Of a stretch of DNA of 64,000 nucleotides, positions 35,491-48,139 are shown in pieces. Each line of letters opens with the position of its first letter. Position 1 is the first letter of the stretch. The notes below the pieces were generated by a model, which worked only from the letters and a program-made list of their open reading frames with translations, had not been told where the DNA came from and did no database searches. The position numbers and the translations under genes were made by a program. The stretch is from Paguma larvata. Its lineage: Eukaryota; Chordata; Mammalia; Carnivora; Viverridae. Location of the stretch: positions 50,620,960 through 50,684,959 of the forward strand of contig CM057839.1 of NCBI GenBank assembly GCA_030068075.1. Direction: 5' to 3'.

Positions 35491-36038
35491 TGATAACAAC
35501 ACATTAACAAAATGGAGAATTACAATTATGTGGTCATTTCAATCGATGCTAAAAATATTTTACAAAATCCAATATTCTTTCATGATAAAAACCTACAAAA
35601 ATTTGGTATAGAAGGAATGCCCCTGAACATGATAAAAGCCATATATGACAAGCTCAGAGCTAACATCATACTCAATGGTAAAAAGCTGAATGCTTTTTTT
35701 TAAGATCAAGAACAAGACAAGAGTGCCCACACTTATCACTTCTGTTCAACATAGTACTGGAAGTCCTAGCCAGAGCAATTAGGAATCCACATTAGACAAA
35801 TAAAAGGCATCCGTATCAGAAAAGAAGATGTAAAATTGTCGTTGTTTTCAGATGACATGATCTTATATATAGAAAACCCTAAAGATTCCACCTGAAACTG
35901 TTATACCTAAACAAAAAATTTAATAAAGTTTCAAGACACAAAATCAACATACAAAACTCAATTTTAAAAAATCAGTTGTATCTCTATATGCCAACAGCAG
36001 GCTATTTTAAAGCGCAATTAAGAAAACAATCTCATTTA

Positions 36039-36261
36039 GGGGCACTTGGGTGGCTCAATAGGTTAAGCATCCAGCTTCAGCTCAGGTCATGATCTCTTGG
36101 TTCACGAGTTTGAGCCCTGCGTCGATCTCTGTGTTGACAGCTCAGAGCCTGGAGCCTGCTTTGGATTCTATGTCTTCCTCTCTCTCTCTCTCTCTCTGAC
36201 CCTCCCTCTCTCATATTCTCTCTCTCTCAAAAATAAATAAAACATTTTTTAAAATTTTAAA
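36039..36261 (+). mobile_element. CAN-SINE
   Basis: Sense copy with a 19-bp target-site duplication AAGAAAACAATCT(C/A)ATTTA at 36020-36038 and 36262-36280, inserted in L1. Confidence 0.95.
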
Positions 36262-36664
36262 AAGAAAACAATCTAATTTAAAATAGCATTGGAAACAATA
36301 AAATACTTAGGAATGAATTTAAACAAGAAGGTTAAAGATCTGTACACTAAAAGGCATAACATAAGACATGGATGAAAGAAATTTGAGTAGGTACAAATAA
36401 ATGGAAAGATATTCCATATTCAGGGATTAGAAGCATTAATATTGTTAATATTAATTGTTAATAATATTATTGTTAAAGTATCTATACCACCCAAATCAAT
36501 CTATAGATTCAATGCAATCTCTATCAAAATTTCAATGTCATTTTTCACAGAAATAGAAAAAAATAATCATAAAACTTGCAAGGAACCACAAAAGACCCTG
36601 AATAGCTAAAGTAACCTTGAAAAGAAGAACAAAGTCACAGGCATCACATTTCTGATTTTAAAAT

Positions 36665-37005
36665 ACAGTTGGCCCTTGAACAACACAGAAGTGAGGTTAC
36701 CAATGCCCTATGCAGTCAAAATCCGGGTATAATTATGGGCTCCCCTAAAATTTAAGTACTAATACTTAAATACTTAAGTACTACTGTTGACTGGATGTCT
36801 TACGAATAGCATGAACAGTCAATTAACACATATTTTGTGTTTTATATATTGTATTCTTACAATAAAGTAAGCTAGAGAAGCGAAAATGTTATCTAAAAAC
36901 CATAAGGATGAGGCAATATATTTACAGTACTATATTTACCAAAAAGTTCTGTGTATAAGTGGACCCATGCAGTTCAGACACATGCTGTTCAGGGAACTGT
37001 ATCTT
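36665..37005 (+). mobile_element. Tigger2-like DNA transposon
   Basis: Left end CAGTTGGCCCTTGAACAACA. Middle blocks CAATTAACACATATTTTGTG and ACAATAAAGTAAGCTAGAG. Right end TAAGTGGACCCATGCAGTTC and CTGTTCAGGGAACTGTA. Non-coding derivative inserted in L1 sequence that resumes at 37010. Confidence 0.8.
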
Positions 37006-37260
37006 ACAAAGTTATAGTCAACAAAAGAGTATGGTACTGGTATAAAAACAGATAAATCAATGGTACAGAATAGAGAGCCCAAAAATGAATCTCTGCATAT
37101 GCGGTGAACTAATCTTTGACAAGGGCAAGAATACACAATGGGTAAAAAATAGTCTCTTCAAAAATTGGTGTTGTAAAATGGATAACCACATGCAAAAGAA
37201 TGAAATTAGATCCATACACAAGAACTAACTTGGAAAGGATTAAATCCATTATGTGTATGT
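37006..37260 (+). mobile_element. Sense L1 ORF2 fragment
   Basis: Continues the interrupted L1: AGTATGGTACTGGTATAAAA, then AGTCTCTTCAAAAATTGGTG, typical of the ORF2 region downstream of reverse transcriptase. Confidence 0.75.
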
Positions 37261-38697
37261 TACACCTTTTGTAGTTGTCCCACAGTCCTTGCATATTCTA
37301 TTCCATTCTCCTCCCCACCCCACCCCCACCCCACTATCTTTGTTCTCTTTGGTTTTCAGTTTTCAAATTTTCTATTGATATATCTTCAAGCTGGGAGATT
37401 CTTTCCTCAGCTTTGTCCAGTCTACCAATAAGCCCATCAAAGGCACTTTTCACTTCTCCTACAGGGTTTTTCATTTCTAGGATTTCTTTTTGGGTCTTAG
37501 AATTTCCATCTCCTTATCTTTCAGTTCTTACATGCTATTTGCTTTATCTGTGGAATATTATTATAGTTAGAATATTAGAATAGCCCTCAGAATATTATTT
37601 ATAGTTGTTTTCAATTCCTAGTGTGATAATTTCAACATCCCTGCCATGTCTGGCTCTGATAATTGTGTCTCTCCAGATTGTGTTTTTTGCCTTCGAGTAT
37701 GACTTTCAGTTTTTTATTGGTAGCCAGACATGATAAACTGCTGTAAATAGGCCTGAGGTAAGGTGTGATTAGGTCTCAATCTTTTAGTGAGCCTGTGCCT
37801 CTGAATGTGAGCTTCAAGTGTTGTTTGTTTTTTTTGTTTTATTTTATTTTATTTTGTTTTTATTGTTTCCCTTCTCTCTAGCTGGGACAGAATGGCTAGA
37901 GTTGGTTGGAGTTGGGTATTTCTCTTTCTCACATGGAAGGTGAGAGCTGAATGGAGTTGGGTATTTCTTTTCTGTTAGGTCAGTTGGGCTGTCATTAACT
38001 GGGTTCTCCTGAAGACAGACCTTTCACCATTAACAGAGAAATCTGGCATATTTCAAAATAATTCTTTTTCACCCCCTTCTGCCAGAAGCACAGGGGAATT
38101 CTCCAGTATTCATTGTGAGAGCCTAGTTTAGCTCCTGGAGGTAAAACTCATAAAAATGAGGGAGCCCCTTTATGACTGGGTCCCCTGAAATTTTAAACTC
38201 TTGGACTTGCCCATACCTAGCCTCCAGAAGTTCTTTCTCAGGTTTTCCTACCCCTGCATTGATTCCTGTGGTGGTTTGTGCTCCAGTATGTAGTCAATCT
38301 CTGTATCTGCCTGTCTCTCCGATTTGGGTGATAGTAGTTTGCCTTGTGATCTCATTTCACTTACAGATCTAAGATTTGTTTTTCAATTTGTTCAGCTTTT
38401 CTGTTAGGAGGGAGTTGTAAATTCTAAGCTCCTTACATGTGGAACCCTAAAGATATCCAATTGGTCAAGCACAAGTTGGTTAAAAGACAATTATTCTTCC
38501 ACTCAGTTGCACACTGTCAAAAGCCGTTTGAGAATATTAGTGTGAATATATTCTATTCCATGAACCTTTACTGTTTCATTGATCTATGTGTCCATCCTTT
38601 TGCCAGTTCCACACTGTCTTGATTACTATAGCTATGTAGTAAGCCTTAACATCAGATAATTTCTCCAATTTTCTTCTTTGTCAAGACAGTTCTTTTA

Positions 38698-38912
38698 TTA
38701 AAAAAAATTTATTAATGTTTACTCATTTTGGAGAGAAAGACAGAGCACGAGCAGGGGAGGGGCAGAGAGAGAGGGAGACAAAGAATCCAAAGCAGGCTCC
38801 AGGTTCTGAGCTGTCAGCACAGAGCCTGATGTGGGGCTTGAACAACAAACGGTAAGATCATGATCTGAGCTGAATTCAGATGCTTAACCAATTGAGCCAC
38901 CCAGGTGCCCTA
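38698..38912 (-). mobile_element. CAN-SINE
   Basis: Antisense copy, head TTGAGCCACCCAGGTGCCC, flanked by AAGACAGTT repeats. Confidence 0.93.
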
Positions 38913-38929
38913 AGACAGTTTAAAAAAGT

Positions 38930-39064
38930 TTTTTTTAATTTTTTTATTTTATTCATTTTGAGAGACAGAGACGGAGCATGAGTGGGGGAGGGGCAGAGAG
39001 AGAGGGAGACACAGAATCTGAAGCAGGCTCCAGGCTCCGAGTTGTCAGCACAGAGCCCAATGCA
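38930..39064 (-). mobile_element. Truncated CAN-SINE
   Basis: Antisense tail and middle region only. The sequence stops after CAGCACAGAGCCCAATGCAG, so the tRNA-like head is lost. Confidence 0.88.
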
Positions 39065-39091
39065 GCCTCATGGTATTCCTTCATAATCCTT

Positions 39092-39307
39092 TAAAAAATA
39101 TTTTTTTTAATGTTTATTTATTTTTGAGAGAGAGAGATTGAGCATGAGAAGGGGAGGAGCGAGAGAGAGGGAGACAAAGAATCCAAAGCAGGCTCCAGGC
39201 TCTGAGCTGTCAGCACAGAGCCCGATGCAAGGCTCGAATCACAAACAGTGAGATCATGACCTGAGCCGAAGTCGGACACCTAACAGACTGAGCCACCCAA
39301 GCGCCCC
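39092..39307 (-). mobile_element. CAN-SINE
   Basis: Antisense copy, full length, head ACTGAGCCACCCAAGCGCCC. Confidence 0.94.
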
Positions 39308-39649
39308 TCTCCTGTATTAATTTTTGACTTAAAGTGTATTTTTTTAATATTAGTATTGTCATTCCTGCTCTCCTTTAGTTATTATTTGCATGGAATATTT
39401 TTTCTCACTCTTTCATTTTCAATGTAAGTGAATTATCATTCATAATATGAATTATTAATTTCATAATATCATGAATTATTAATTTTTAAATCCATTCTTC
39501 CAATTTACCTTTTAATGGTGAGTTCAATCTCTTCACATTTAAAGTACTGATAATGAAGCACTTCTGCCATTTTGCTGTTTTCTATGAGCTTTTGGTTGTT
39601 CATTTTTTGTTCCTTAAATATACCCTTCTTTTGTGTTTAAGTTTTTTTT

Positions 39650-40632
39650 ATAATAGTTTATTTTCAAATTGGTTTACATATAACACCCAGTGTTCATCCC
39701 TGTTTTTTTTTAAATAATTTATTGTCAAATTGGTTTCCATACAACACCCAGTGCTCATCCCAACAAGTGCCCTCCTCTGTGTCCATCACCCCCTCTGCCT
39801 CCTCCCACAGCCCCTCTCCCCTCAGTTTGTTCTTCGTCTTTGAGGGTCTCTTATGTTATGCCTTCCTCCCTCTCTGTGTCTTTTTTTTCCTTCCCCTCTT
39901 CCCCTCCTCCCTGGTTTTCTGTTAGGTCTCACAAAGCCTACCTATGCGTGGAAACATGGCATCTGTCTTTCTCTGCCTGACTTATTTCACTCAGCATAAT
40001 ACCCTCCAGTTCCATCCATGTTGTCACACATGGCCAGATTTCATTCTTTCTCATTGCCGCGTAATATTCCATTGTGTATATATATACCATATCTTCTTTA
40101 TCCATTCATCAGTTGATGGACACTTAGTCTCTTTCCATGAATTGGCTATTGTTGAAAGTGCTGCTGTGAACATCGGGGTACATGTGCCCCTGTGCATCAG
40201 TAGTCCTGTATCTCTTGGGTAGATTCCTAATAGTGCTATTGCTGGGTCATAGGGTAGTTCTATTTTCATTTTTTTGAAGAACTTCCACACAGTTGTCCAG
40301 AGTGGCTGCACCAGTTTGCATTCCCACCAACAGTGCAAGAGGGTAGGGTGCCTGTTTCTCCACATCCTCTCCAGCATCTATAGTTTCCTGATTTGTTCAT
40401 TTTAGCCACTCTGACTGGTGTGAGGTGGTATCTCAGTGTGGTTTTGATTTGTATTTCTCTGATGTTGAGTGACATTGAGCATTGTTTCATGTGTCTGTTT
40501 GCCATTTGGATGTCTTCTTTGGAGAAGTGTCTATTCATATCTTCTGCCCATTTCTTCACTGGATTATTCGTTTTTTGGGTGTGGAGTTCAGTAAGTTCTT
40601 TATAGATTTTAGGTACTAGTCCTTTATCCAAT
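39650..40632 (-). mobile_element. Young 5'-truncated felid L1, antisense, with a duplicated 3' end
   Basis: About 930 bp of L1 3' sequence. The minus strand encodes ORF2 C-terminal sequence including [20 protein letters not shown] and [17 protein letters not shown], in two frames separated by shifts. The 3' terminus appears twice (about 39656-39703 and 39715-39770), so two insertions are stacked or the tail was duplicated. The flanks TGTTTAAGTTTTTTT (39633) and TGTTGAAGTTTTTTT (40635) look like a target-site duplication. Confidence 0.85.
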
Positions 40633-40699
40633 AGTGTTGAAGTTTTTTTAGTATAACAGTTTTATTTCCTTCTCAATTTTTTATTATATAGTTATTTTC

Positions 40700-40908
40700 T
40701 TTTTTTAAATTTTTTAATGTTTTATTTATTTTTGAGAGAGAGACAGAGACAGAGAATGAGCAGGGGAGGGGCAGAGAGAGAGAGACACAGAATCTGAAAC
40801 AGGCTCTAGGCTCTGACAGCTCAGAGCCTAACGTGGAGCTCGAACTGTGAGATCATGACCTGAGCTGACATCGCATGCTTGACCAACTGAGCCACCCAGG
40901 TGCCCCCC
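40700..40908 (-). mobile_element. CAN-SINE
   Basis: Antisense copy ending ACTGAGCCACCCAGGTGCCC. Slight internal shortening. Confidence 0.93.
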
Positions 40909-41042
40909 TTATAGTTATTTTTATGTGGTTATTCTAGTGATTATAATTAACATGCTAAATTTATAACAGTCTAGTTTGAATCGATTCCAATTTGGTTTCA
41001 ACAGCATACAGAAACTCTGTTCCCTTACTGCTCTGTCTTTTG

Positions 41043-41233
41043 TTTGTTTGTTTGAGTTTATTTATTGAAAGCAAGCAAACGGGCTGGGAAGGGACAGAAA
41101 GAGAGAGAGAGAGAATCCCAAACAGGATGTCCACTGTCATGCGAGTCGGGGCTTGGACTGACGAACTGTGAGATCATGACCTGAGCCAAAATCAAGAGTT
41201 GGATATTTAACTGACTGAGCCGCCCATACGCCC
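41043..41233 (-). mobile_element. CAN-SINE, diverged
   Basis: Antisense copy with an altered middle. Head ACTGAGCCGCCCATACGCCC. Confidence 0.85.
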
Positions 41234-42171
41234 CTGTCCCCTGTGTTATAGTCATGAATTGCATCTTTACATATTGCATGTCTATTAGCATAGATTTATA
41301 ATTATTAGGGGTCTTTTTGCATATGCTTTAAATAATATAGGAGGAAAGAAGGTGTTACAATATTAACAGAATGCAGGCTTTATATTTACCCATGTAACTA
41401 TCTTTACCAGAGTTCTTTATTTTTTTGTATGACTTCCAGTTATTATTTAGTGGCCTTTCAGTCCATTCAAGATTCTCTTTAGCATTTCTTGTAGGGTGGA
41501 TGTTATAGCAGCTAACTCCTTTAGTTTTTATCTGTGAATGTCTTAATTGCTTTTTAGTTTTTGAAAGAAAGTTTTGCCAGAATTCTCAGGTGACAATTAT
41601 TTTCCCCTTTCAGTACTTAAAATATGTTATCCTACTGCTTTCTGGCCTCCATAGTTTCTGATAACAAATTGGATATTAATTGTATTGTGGATCCCTTGTA
41701 TGTGTCAGGTTGCTTGTCTATTGCTACTTTCAAAATTCTTTTTGTCTTTGTCTTTCAAATTTTTGACTGTGTGTCTCAGTGTCAGTCTCTTTGAGCTTAT
41801 TGTATGTGGCATTCATTGAATTGCTTGGATGTGTAGATTCAGTCTTTGATCAAAGTTGGAAAGTTTTTGGGCAGTATTTCTCTCATCTCTGTCTGGGACT
41901 CCCAGAGAATGTTGGTATTCTTCCCCATGTCCCTGAGATCATTTAGATTATGTTAATATTTCTTCTCTACACAATGTCATTTCAAAAGTCCTATAGTTTG
42001 CTAATTTTTTTTTTCTTCTGCTTCTCAAATCTGCTGTTAAAGCTCTCTAATGACTTTTTCATTTCAATTATTTTACGTGTCGGCTCCAGAGTTTCTATTT
42101 GGTTTCATTTTGTAATTTCTACATCTCTATTGATATTTTCATTTTATTCATATATTGTTTTCCAGGTTTCA

Positions 42172-42388
42172 TTTTTTTTTATTTTTAACTTTTTTTGGTT
42201 TTTATTTATTTTTGAAAGAGAGAGTAAGAATGAGTGGAAGAGGGGTGGAGAGAGAGGGGGGCAGAGGATCTGAAGCAGGCTCAGCACTGACAGCAGAGAT
42301 CCCGATGTGGGGCTCAAACCCATGAACCATGAGAGCATGACCTGAGCTGAAGTTGGGTGCTTAACTGACTGAGCCACCCAGCTCCCTC
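42172..42388 (-). mobile_element. CAN-SINE
   Basis: Antisense copy, head GACTGAGCCACCCAGCTCCC. Confidence 0.92.
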
Positions 42389-43599
42389 TCCAGGTTTCCT
42401 TTATATCTTTATCTAAGGTTTCCTTTAACTCTTTGAACATATTTAAAACAGCTGTCTTAAAGTCTTTGTCTACTATATCCAGTATCTGGGTTTCCTCAGG
42501 GATAGTTTATGTCAACTTTTTTTTCATGCAAGTGGACTATGCTTTCCTGTTTCTTTTCATGCCTTGTGATTTTTTTGGTTGAAACCAAACATTTTGAATA
42601 TTATAATTAGGTGACTCTGGAAATCAGAATCTCCTCTCCTTCATGATTTTCTGTTGTTGATTGTTGAGGTAAGCAAAGCCTTGTTGTTTAGTGGCTTTTT
42701 CAAACTATCTTTGCAAACACTGTCTTTGGTGTCATGTGTGGTCACTGAAGTCTCTTTTCTGTTATTTCAGCAGTTAGCCAAGAGGGCTGACAGATTTTCT
42801 CAAGCACCCAAGGTCAAAGGATAAAGAAAAACAATACTCACCTGATATTCATAGATTGAAACTAAGCTTGGATACTCCTTCAACACCACACCAGCTTGCC
42901 TCCAACTCTGCCTTCCTGTTTGTATGGAGCTCAAAAATTAGCCAGAGGTGCAAGCCAATGGTCATCTCAAATCTTTTCTGACCAAGCTGATGGCCTTATG
43001 CATGTGTAGAACTTTGTATTTCATGGTATATGCAGTAGCCCTTCAAAGCCCTTATTCCCCCAAGAATCTTCCTCTACAGCCTCTTACTTTCCAAGCGCTG
43101 GATCTTCCCAGGCTTTGCTACCTCTGCTGTCTCTTGGCTCAGGTGGCTATGGGTGGTATATACCTTTAAATGTTTTTGTCATATGTCTCCTGGATAGTTG
43201 CTCCAGCCCAATGGGAGTAAAACAAAAGTCACCCTCTATGCCGATCACCAGGCAAACCAAAATGCATTACTACAACTTTTTAAGAACAAAATTCACATTT
43301 TCCCCATAGCACCAGCAAGGTGCACCTCGATTTCAAGCTGCCATTTCCATAGCCACCACTTAGCTGGGGAATGGAAATGATAGGTGGGTAAATAAGAACA
43401 TAATGTTTTCTCGTTGAAGCTTAACAGTCTTTTTTCACAAGCACTTTCCTGGTTGCTGTAAGATTACGCTTAGATTTCAGAGTTCCAAAGAAGTGGATTC
43501 TGTCAGTTTTTGTCAGCTTACTGATTGCTTCAGTGGAAGGATGGATTCTTAGATCTCTCCACTCTACCGTTTCCATGATATCACTCCTTATAACTTTTT

Positions 43600-43790
43600 A
43601 TTTTTTTTATTTTTTATTTTTTATTTTTTTAACATTTATTTACCTTTGAGAGACAGAGAGTGCGAGTGGGGAAAGGGCAGAAAGAGAGGGAGACACAGAA
43701 TCTGAAGCAGGCTCCAGGCTCCGAGCTGTCGTGACATCGTGACCTGAGCCGAAGTCAGCCGCCCAACCGACTGAGCCACCCAGTTGCCCC
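43600..43790 (-). mobile_element. CAN-SINE with internal deletion
   Basis: Antisense copy in which GAGCTGTCGTGACATCGTGA joins the middle directly to the head. The usual CAGCACAGAGCC...CTCGAACTC block is missing. Flanked by ATAACTTTTT repeats. Confidence 0.92.
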
Positions 43791-44684
43791 ATAACTTTTT
43801 TAAAAATCATGAATGGATGTTGGAATTTGTCAAATACTTTTTCTGCATCAACCGATATAATCAATAATTTTTCTTTTTAGCTTATTGATCTGGTGTATTA
43901 CATTGATTTTTCAAATTGTGGACCAGGCTTACAAACCTGGAGTAAACCCCACTTGGTCATAGTGCATAATTCTTCTTACACATTATTGTGCTCACTTTGC
44001 TAATATTTTGTTGAGAATTTTTGAATCTATGTTCATGAGAGATATTTGCCTGTAGTTTTCTTTTTTTGTACTTGTTTGCTCTGGTTTTGATATCGGGGTG
44101 TAATTGCCTTCCCAAAATGAAGTGAAAAGTGTTGTCTCCTCTTCTGAAACAGATCATGTGAAATTGGTGTTAATTCTTTAAATGATTGGTAGATTTCTCC
44201 AGTGAAATCATCTGGGACTGCCAATTTCTTTTTTGAGGTGCTATTTAAATAAATTCAATTTTAAAAAGGCTATACATTGATATAATCTATCTCATCCTGG
44301 TTGAGTTTGATAGTCTGTGGTTTTTGAAAAGGAGTCCATTATTTCTAAGTTGTCATATTTATGAATGTAATGTTTTCTGTAGTATTCCCTTATTATCTAA
44401 GTGGGTGCTGCATATGTAGTGACATCCCGTGTTTCATTCCTTATATTGGTAATATGTGTTTTCTCTCTTTTAATTTTTGTCAGTCTTATCAAATTTTATC
44501 AATTTTATTGATTTTAAAACAAACCAGTCTCTTATTTCATTGGTTTTCTCTATTGCTCTCTTGTTTTCAATGTAATTAATTACTGCTCTGATCTATATGA
44601 GTTCCATCTTTTTACTTATTTGGATTTATTTTCCTCTTCTTTTGCCGGTGCCTTAAGCAAAAACTTATTTTATTTATTTTTTAA

Positions 44685-44790
44685 AGTGTATTTATTTAAG
44701 TAATCTTTACACCCAACGTGAGGCTTGAACTTACGACCCCGAGATCAAGAGATACAAGCTCCACTGACTGAGCCAGACTGGAAGTCTGCC
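44685..44790 (-). mobile_element. Older, shorter CAN-SINE subtype
   Basis: TTTATTTAAGTAATCTTTAC, ACCCAACGTGAGGCTTGAAC and an ACTGAGCCAGACTGG head. No GA tract. Confidence 0.75.
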
Positions 44791-44954
44791 TTAAGTAAAC
44801 ATTTAGATTAGTGACTTGAGTCCTTTTGCCATGTATAATATAAGAATTTAATGTTACAAATCTCATTCTCAATAATCTTTTAGTTGCATCCAACAAATCT
44901 TGGTATGCTATATTCTTACTTTCAGGCAATTCTATTTTAAAATATTCTTTGAGA

Positions 44955-45161
44955 CGGGGCACCTGGATGGCTCAGTTGGTTAAGCATCCATCTTCTGCTC
45001 AGGTCATGATCTCCTGCTTTGTGAATTTGAGCCCCACGATGGGGCTCAGAGCCTGAAGCCTGCTTCAGATTCTGTGTGTGTGTGTCTCTCTCTGCCCCTC
45101 CCCTGCTTACACACTCTCTCTCTCTCTATCAAAAAAATGAATAAACATTAAAAATTTTTTT
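44955..45161 (+). mobile_element. CAN-SINE
   Basis: Sense copy with a 14-bp target-site duplication AATATTCTTTGAGA at 44941-44954 and 45162-45175. Confidence 0.96.
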
Positions 45162-45339
45162 AATATTCTTTGAGATTTCCTCTGATGCATGGTTATTTTA
45201 AATTGTGTCATTTAATTCCTGTGTCATTAGAGATTGTCTTATTGTAATTCTAATTATTGACTTTCAGTTTGATTCCAATATGGCCAGAAAATATTCACTG
45301 TGTGATTTCGGTTATTACACATTTGTGAAGGTTTGTTTT

Positions 45340-45611
45340 CTTTTTCTTTTCTTGCTTTCTCTCTCTCTCTCTTTTTTTTTTTTTGAGAGAGCACGTGTGC
45401 ACAGTGAGTTCATGAGAGAGAGCAAGTGCGCACGTGAGTGCATGAGCATGGGGGAGGGCCAAAGAAAGAGGGAGAGACTGAATCTTAAGCAGGCTCCATG
45501 CCCAGCCTAGAGCCCAACTGGGGACTCAATCTGATCTTATGACCCTGAGATTATGACCTGAGCTGAAGTCAAGAGTTGGATGCTTAACTGACTGAGCCAC
45601 CCAGGTGCACC
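45340..45611 (-). mobile_element. CAN-SINE
   Basis: Antisense copy with an expanded poly(T)/TC segment. Target-site duplication AAGGTTTGTTTT at 45328-45339 and 45612-45623. Confidence 0.95.
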
Positions 45612-46367
45612 AAGGTTTGTTTTATGGTATAAGAAATGATAGATCTTGGTAAATGTTCCATGGGCAAACAAAAAGAAATGCATACTGTTATTATTGGGTG
45701 GAGTGATAGGTCACTCCTTGACTAGTTGCGTTGTTCAAATCTTCTCTTTGTTTGTTTTTTATCTAGTAATTGTTGTTGAGAGATCATCTTGAATTCCCTA
45801 ATGATAACTGAAGTGTTGCTATTTTTCTATTCAATTTTATCAGTTTTTGCTTCAGGTATTTTAAAGCTCTGTTGTTTGGTGCATACACATTAAAGATCAT
45901 TATGTTTTCCTGGTCTGTTGATCTTCTTATTAGGTATTATTTCCTTTTATCATTTCCATTCTACTTCAGTAATTTTCTTTGCTCTACCATCTAGTATTTC
46001 AGATATTAATATAGCCACTTATGCTTTTTAAAATTTGGTATTTGTGTAGTATATGTTTTTCCAACCTTTTATTTTAATCTAGTTGTGTCTTTGAATTTGA
46101 AATGAGTTTCTTACAAACAGTATATGATTAGGTCATGTTTTTATCCATTTGGCTGCTCTTTCTCTTTTGATTGGTATATTTTGACCATTTGCATTTAAGG
46201 TTATTATTGATATGCTAGCATTTAAGCCTCCCATTTTATTATTTATTTTCTCTGCTTCTTTTTCTCTTTTCTTGCCTTCCTGTGAGTTACCTGAACATTT
46301 TTGGGGATTCATCTGTATTTATTTGTAGTATTTTTGAGTGCATGTATGTGTATGTTTTTGTAATCTT

Positions 46368-46545
46368 TCTTCCTTCCTTCCTCTTTCTTTCCTTTTTTCT
46401 TTCTCTTTCTTTCCTTCTTTCTTTCTCTTTCTTTCCTTCTTTATTTCCTTCCTTCCTTCCTTCTTTGTTTCATTTCTTTCCTTTCTTTCTTTTTTTCCTT
46501 TCTTTCTTTTTTTCCTTTCTTTCTTTCTCTCTTTCCTTCTTTGTA
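46368..46545 (+). repeat. (TTCC)n/(TTTC)n pyrimidine tract
   Basis: About 175 bp of plus-strand pyrimidine with imperfect TTCC and TTTC units, directly joined to the tail side of a SINE. It probably grew from that SINE's TC/poly(T) region. Confidence 0.93.
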
Positions 46546-46709
46546 GAGCGTGAGCAGGGGAGGGGCAGAGAGAGAGAGGGAGAGAGAATACCAAGTGCCA
46601 GCATGGAGCCTGCCTGACTCAAGGCTGGATCTCACAAATCGTTGAGTTCGTGACCTGAGCTGAAATCAAGAGTCAGATGCTTAACTGACTGAGCCACTCA
46701 GGCGCCCCT
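46546..46709 (-). mobile_element. CAN-SINE, tail replaced by microsatellite
   Basis: Antisense copy starting at GAGCGTGAGCAGGGGAGGGG and ending ACTGAGCCACTCAGGCGCCC. Confidence 0.92.
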
Positions 46710-47035
46710 GTATGTTTTTAAGTGGTTGCTTTGGTATTAAAATATACACATGTGACTTATCACAGTCTACTATAATCAAGGTTTTTCCATTTTTGAGTGA
46801 AGTGTGGAAATCCACTAATAATCATCATTATCTTGAATATCTGATGGTGTTACCATGTTTTAAATTATCAAATATGATTTATAAATGTTATGATTTATAA
46901 AATATGCCATCGTATGATTAATAACATACTTTTGTATGTATTCATATTTCTGTTTTTTCTGTTCCTTCTTCCTTCCTAATACAAGATACTTTCTTTTATG
47001 ATTTCTTTTCCAGTCTTTAAGAATAGATCTGCTAG

Positions 47036-47254
47036 GGGCGCCTGGGTGGCTCAGTCGGTTGGGCGTCTGACTTCGGCTCAGGTCATGATCTTGCGGTTTG
47101 TGAGTTCAAGCCCCGCATCAGGCTCTGTGCTGGTGTCTCAGAGCCTGGAGCCTGCTTCAGATTCTGCGTCTCCCTCTCTCTCTGCCCCTCCCCTGCTCAC
47201 GCTCTGTCTCTATGTCTCTTAAAAATAAATAAACATTAAAAAATTAAAAAAAAG
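47036..47254 (+). mobile_element. CAN-SINE, near-consensus young copy
   Basis: Best-preserved sense copy in the window (GGGGCGCCTGGGTGGCTCAG onward). Perfect 16-bp target-site duplication AGAATAGATCTGCTAG at 47020-47035 and 47255-47270. Confidence 0.97.
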
Positions 47255-47654
47255 AGAATAGATCTGCTAGCAACAAATTCTTTTATTTTTCTTTCATCTG
47301 AGAATGTCTTTATTTCCCCTTTATTCCTAGAGGATGATTTTGCTCGATGTAGGCTCTGCAGTTGGTAGTTCTTTTTCTTTTAACATTTATAAAGTGCTGT
47401 GCCACTTCCTTGCATTCTCCGTGGTTTCAGATGAGAAATCCACTGGTGGGTTGATATCGTCCTATAGGCAATGAGTCGCTTCTTTCTGGCTTCTTTCAAG
47501 AGTTTTTCTTTGTCATTAGTTTCAAGAATTTTAATCATGATGTGTCATGGAATGGATTTCTTTAGCCTTATCCCATCTGGGGTTTGCTCAGCTTCTTAAA
47601 TATGTAAGTTTGTGCACAAATATGGGAAATTTTCAGCAATTATTTCCTCAAATA

Positions 47655-47760
47655 TGTATAAATAAATAAGTATATATATATGTGTACATGTACATATACA
47701 TAATAAATATGTATATATATGTACATATATATACATGTATATATATATATATATATATGT
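47655..47760. repeat. AT-rich (TA)n/(TATG)n microsatellite
   Basis: Alternating TATATA and TACATG units over about 100 bp. A short frame reading Tyr/Ile repeats is an artefact. Confidence 0.9.
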
Positions 47761-48139
47761 TCAAGACTCTTCCTCCTCCACCCCCCTTCATGGGACTTTA
47801 ATAATACAAATATTGGCTATTTTGTTATTGTCTCACAGGTCCCCGAGGCTCTGTTCATTTTTTCCTGTAGTTTACTTTCCTGTCTGTTTTTCAGATTGAA
47901 TGAATTCTACTGATTTTTCCTGAATGACACCGACTCTATCTTCTGTTATCTCAACTATACTTTTGGGTCCATCCAATAGAATAGTTGTTTTATTTCTGTT
48001 ATTATATCTTTCAATTTCATAGTTTCCATTTGGTACTTTTTATAACTTCAATCTCTTTGCTGAGATTTTCTATTTTTTTTCCAGTCACTTCAAGAGACTT
48101 TATACTCAGTCGCTACGGAGGCGGGGAACAGGGGCAAAG

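Larger units (their letters stand above)
31780..36660 (+). mobile_element. Sense L1 sequence, overlapping ORF2 copies
   Basis: A second sense-strand L1 starts in the inter-ORF region (GCCTTATGGTAACCTCAAAG at 31981) and runs through endonuclease and reverse transcriptase to about 34380. There a third copy restarts in endonuclease sequence (AACAATAGATAGATCATCC at 34442). A reverse-transcriptase catalytic block reading FSDDMILY is near 35848-35873. The C-terminal part continues to the Tigger2 insertion. All frames are broken. Confidence 0.75.
37260..48100 (-). mobile_element. Antisense L1-derived block with nested SINEs
   Basis: Several antisense L1 pieces lie end to end: a 5' or ORF1 portion (37260-38420), ORF2 pieces (38540-38690, 39310-39640), older L1/HAL1 sequence with a 5' end near 43585 (41240-43585), and ORF2 to ORF1-type sequence (43790-48100). 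The plus strand is T-rich throughout and no frame is intact. Boundaries between the individual copies are approximate. Confidence 0.7.

Noticed and set aside
46282..46635. Frames rich in Ser/Phe or Lys/Glu near 46.4 kb
   Set aside because: Again produced by a TTCC/TTTC microsatellite and an adjoining SINE.
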